In this document: piece after piece, positions 31,318 to 32,300 of the stretch
Numbering within the stretch: the first letter of the stretch is position 1
Layout: every line of letters starts with the position of its first letter
Assembly (NCBI GenBank): GCA_016213135.1
Contig: JACRBQ010000038.1
Coordinates: forward strand, 1 to 32,300
Length of the DNA stretch: 32,300 nt
DNA from: Chloroflexota bacterium
GTDB lineage: Bacteria; Chloroflexota; Anaerolineae; Anaerolineales; VGOW01
Reading direction: 5' to 3'
The notes under the pieces: model-generated
Database searches by the model: none
The model's input: the letters and a program-made list of their open reading frames with translations, nothing else
What the model was told of the DNA's origin: nothing
Translations under genes and position numbers: made by a program

Positions 31318-31380
31318 CGAGGGCCTTTCCAAAGTCGGCGACAGGCCATGAAATGGTAGGAGCGGCTTGTAGCCGCGAGC
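31318..31380 (-). repeat. 63-bp inverted repeat, right copy
   Basis: Exact reverse complement of 30547-30609. The two copies bracket about 710 bp containing tRNA-Asp and the fused gene remnants. Confidence 0.9.
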
Positions 31381-31560
31381 GGGCCTGCCGCAATTCCATG
31401 CCATCGCGGGTGCAACCCGCTCCCACGCGCACAGGCATGGCCCTTTGTCAATGGACTTTGGAAAGACCCTCCGATGGGCGCAATTCAACTCAGTGGCTTC
31501 GGCACAGGCCGTAGTTTCGCCCCTTGTGGGCGGGCACAAGGCCCGCAGCTACAGTGGCAA
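31381..31560. repeat. Cluster of REP-like palindromes
   Basis: Fills a gene-free stretch. GCGGGTGCAACCCGC (31408-31422), CTTGTGGGCGGGCACAAG (31523-31540) and a degenerate direct copy of the repeat tail GACTTTGGAAAGACCCTC (31453-31470) occur in tandem. From 31560 to 31669 I see nothing apart from the ribosome site of the next gene. Confidence 0.65.
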
Positions 31561-31669
31561 ACAGGGGCTTACCACCAAACCGTAAAAGACACTTGCCATT
31601 TTCATAAGGCCAGAGTATTATGTTTTTGTCTATCCCCTTCATCTCTTCCTCATTAACTAGGAGATTGCT

Positions 31670-32300
31670 ATGACCATGCCGAAGGCCGACCGAACGCTCG
31701 ATTGCCGGAACTTGAAGTATCCCGTTCCCATTCTCAAAGCCGAGCAGGAATTGGCAGAAATGCCGGCCGGGCAGGTGTTGGAAGTGCTCTCGAACGATGC
31801 GAACACCAAGCCCGACCTGGAAACCTGGGCCGAGCGCATTAACTCCGTACTTCTGGAAATCACTCCGCAACACGACGGCCAATACAGTTTCCTTGTCCGA
31901 AAGGGGCCGGCCACCGCCCCACAGACTCAGACAACCTCAGAGGATGACAACTTATTTGTGGTCGTCCTGTGCAGCGGGCTGGATAGGCCGGGCCAGGTGC
32001 GCGCCGCCTTCATGTATGCCGCGCTGGCGGCGGCCATGGGGCAGAACACGGTGGTTTACTGCGTGCAGGAAGGCGCGGACGCCGCCCGCAAGGACGCCGC
32101 CGAAAAGGACACCTCGACGGCCGGCGGCCCCACCATCGCCTCGCGCATCGCCGAGGCGTTGGACATGGGCGTGCGGGTCGAGGTTTGCACGCAGACCGCC
32201 AGCGTGCGCAAAATCAAACCCGAAGACCTGATTCCAGAGGCCCGGCTGATCGGCGGCGCCTCCCTGATTGACTACGCCATGCGCGCGCGCGGCACGTTGA
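31670..32300 (+). CDS. TusA-like/DsrE-like fusion protein (runs off window end)
   Basis: At least 210 aa; the frame is still open at the last base. AGGAG lies six bases before ATG 31670. Residues 9-70 match the TusA sulfur-carrier fold (LDCRNLKYPVPILKAEQELAEM), where Cys 12 is the persulfide-carrying residue. The usual second Cys of the C-x-x-L-x-C-P motif is Tyr here, as in several TusA-like proteins. Residues about 105-210 (NLFVVVLCSGLDRPGQVRAAFMYAALAAAMGQNTVVYC) are DsrE-like, the partner fold in sulfur relay; KIKPEDLIPEARLIGGASLIDYAM is the family ending region. A single chain joining both would pass sulfane sulfur internally, in tRNA thiolation, sulfur oxidation or cofactor assembly. The C-terminus is not visible. 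Confidence 0.82.
   Translation, partial: MTMPKADRTLDCRNLKYPVPILKAEQELAEMPAGQVLEVLSNDANTKPDLETWAERINSVLLEITPQHDGQYSFLVRKGPATAPQTQTTSEDDNLFVVVLCSGLDRPGQVRAAFMYAALAAAMGQNTVVYCVQEGADAARKDAAEKDTSTAGGPTIASRIAEALDMGVRVEVCTQTASVRKIKPEDLIPEARLIGGASLIDYAMRARGTL

Noticed and set aside
31198-31539. 113-residue minus-strand frame
   Set aside because: It is made of the 63-bp repeat and REP-like palindromes, with no start signal or protein-like pattern.

Overview
The window is a GC-rich bacterial chromosome segment. Strong AGGAG-type ribosome sites, sigma-70-like promoters, a T-box leader in front of serS, DUF456, kamA with ATP-grasp neighbours and many REP-like palindromes fit a member of Chloroflexota best. 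That is an inference from gene style: no rRNA or marker phylogeny is available here.

Bases 1-9500 are accessory DNA. A 5'-truncated type ISP restriction-modification gene is followed by small, mostly plus-strand genes: a membrane protein with a LecA-like domain, a possible OGG-fold protein, an ABC exporter pair, a restriction-endonuclease fragment next to a DNA methyltransferase and a Phd/YefM antitoxin, a membrane protein, an aminoglycoside adenylyltransferase-like protein and a GNAT enzyme. They are separated by imperfect palindromes. The palindrome at 2692-2791 has all the hallmarks of an integron attC site, including an extrahelical G. With no integrase in view, the block looks like an integrase-less cassette array (CALIN).

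At 9840-10553 a tRNA-Lys(UUU) gene is split in the anticodon by a 642-nt group I intron. The intron carries a frameshifted PD-(D/E)XK homing endonuclease gene of the I-Ssp6803I type. Bases 10730-22600 are ordinary chromosome: a PQQ-type sugar dehydrogenase lipoprotein with a tandem GNAT, T-box-serS, DUF456, HEAT-repeat, Trm112-like, alpha/beta hydrolase, a nucleotidyltransferase pair, GNAT, STAS, 3-hydroxyacyl-CoA dehydrogenase, thiolase, HIT and birA genes.

Bases 22676-28255 hold the most unusual metabolic locus. A radical-SAM lysine 2,3-aminomutase gene (kamA), with an operator-like palindrome inside its promoter, is translationally coupled to an ATP-grasp ligase. A second ATP-grasp ligase and a GNAT acetyltransferase follow, and a third ATP-grasp paralogue lies downstream under its own promoter. 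The set suggests synthesis of a beta-lysine conjugate, possibly acetylated. Upstream lies a single-domain response regulator coupled by ATGA to an isocitrate/isopropylmalate-type dehydrogenase.

Bases 29926-32300 contain a small membrane protein, tRNA-Arg(GCG), tRNA-Asp(GUC), a perfect 63-bp inverted repeat enclosing a scar of three fused gene remnants, a cluster of REP-like palindromes, and the start of a TusA-DsrE-type sulfur-carrier gene that runs off the window end.
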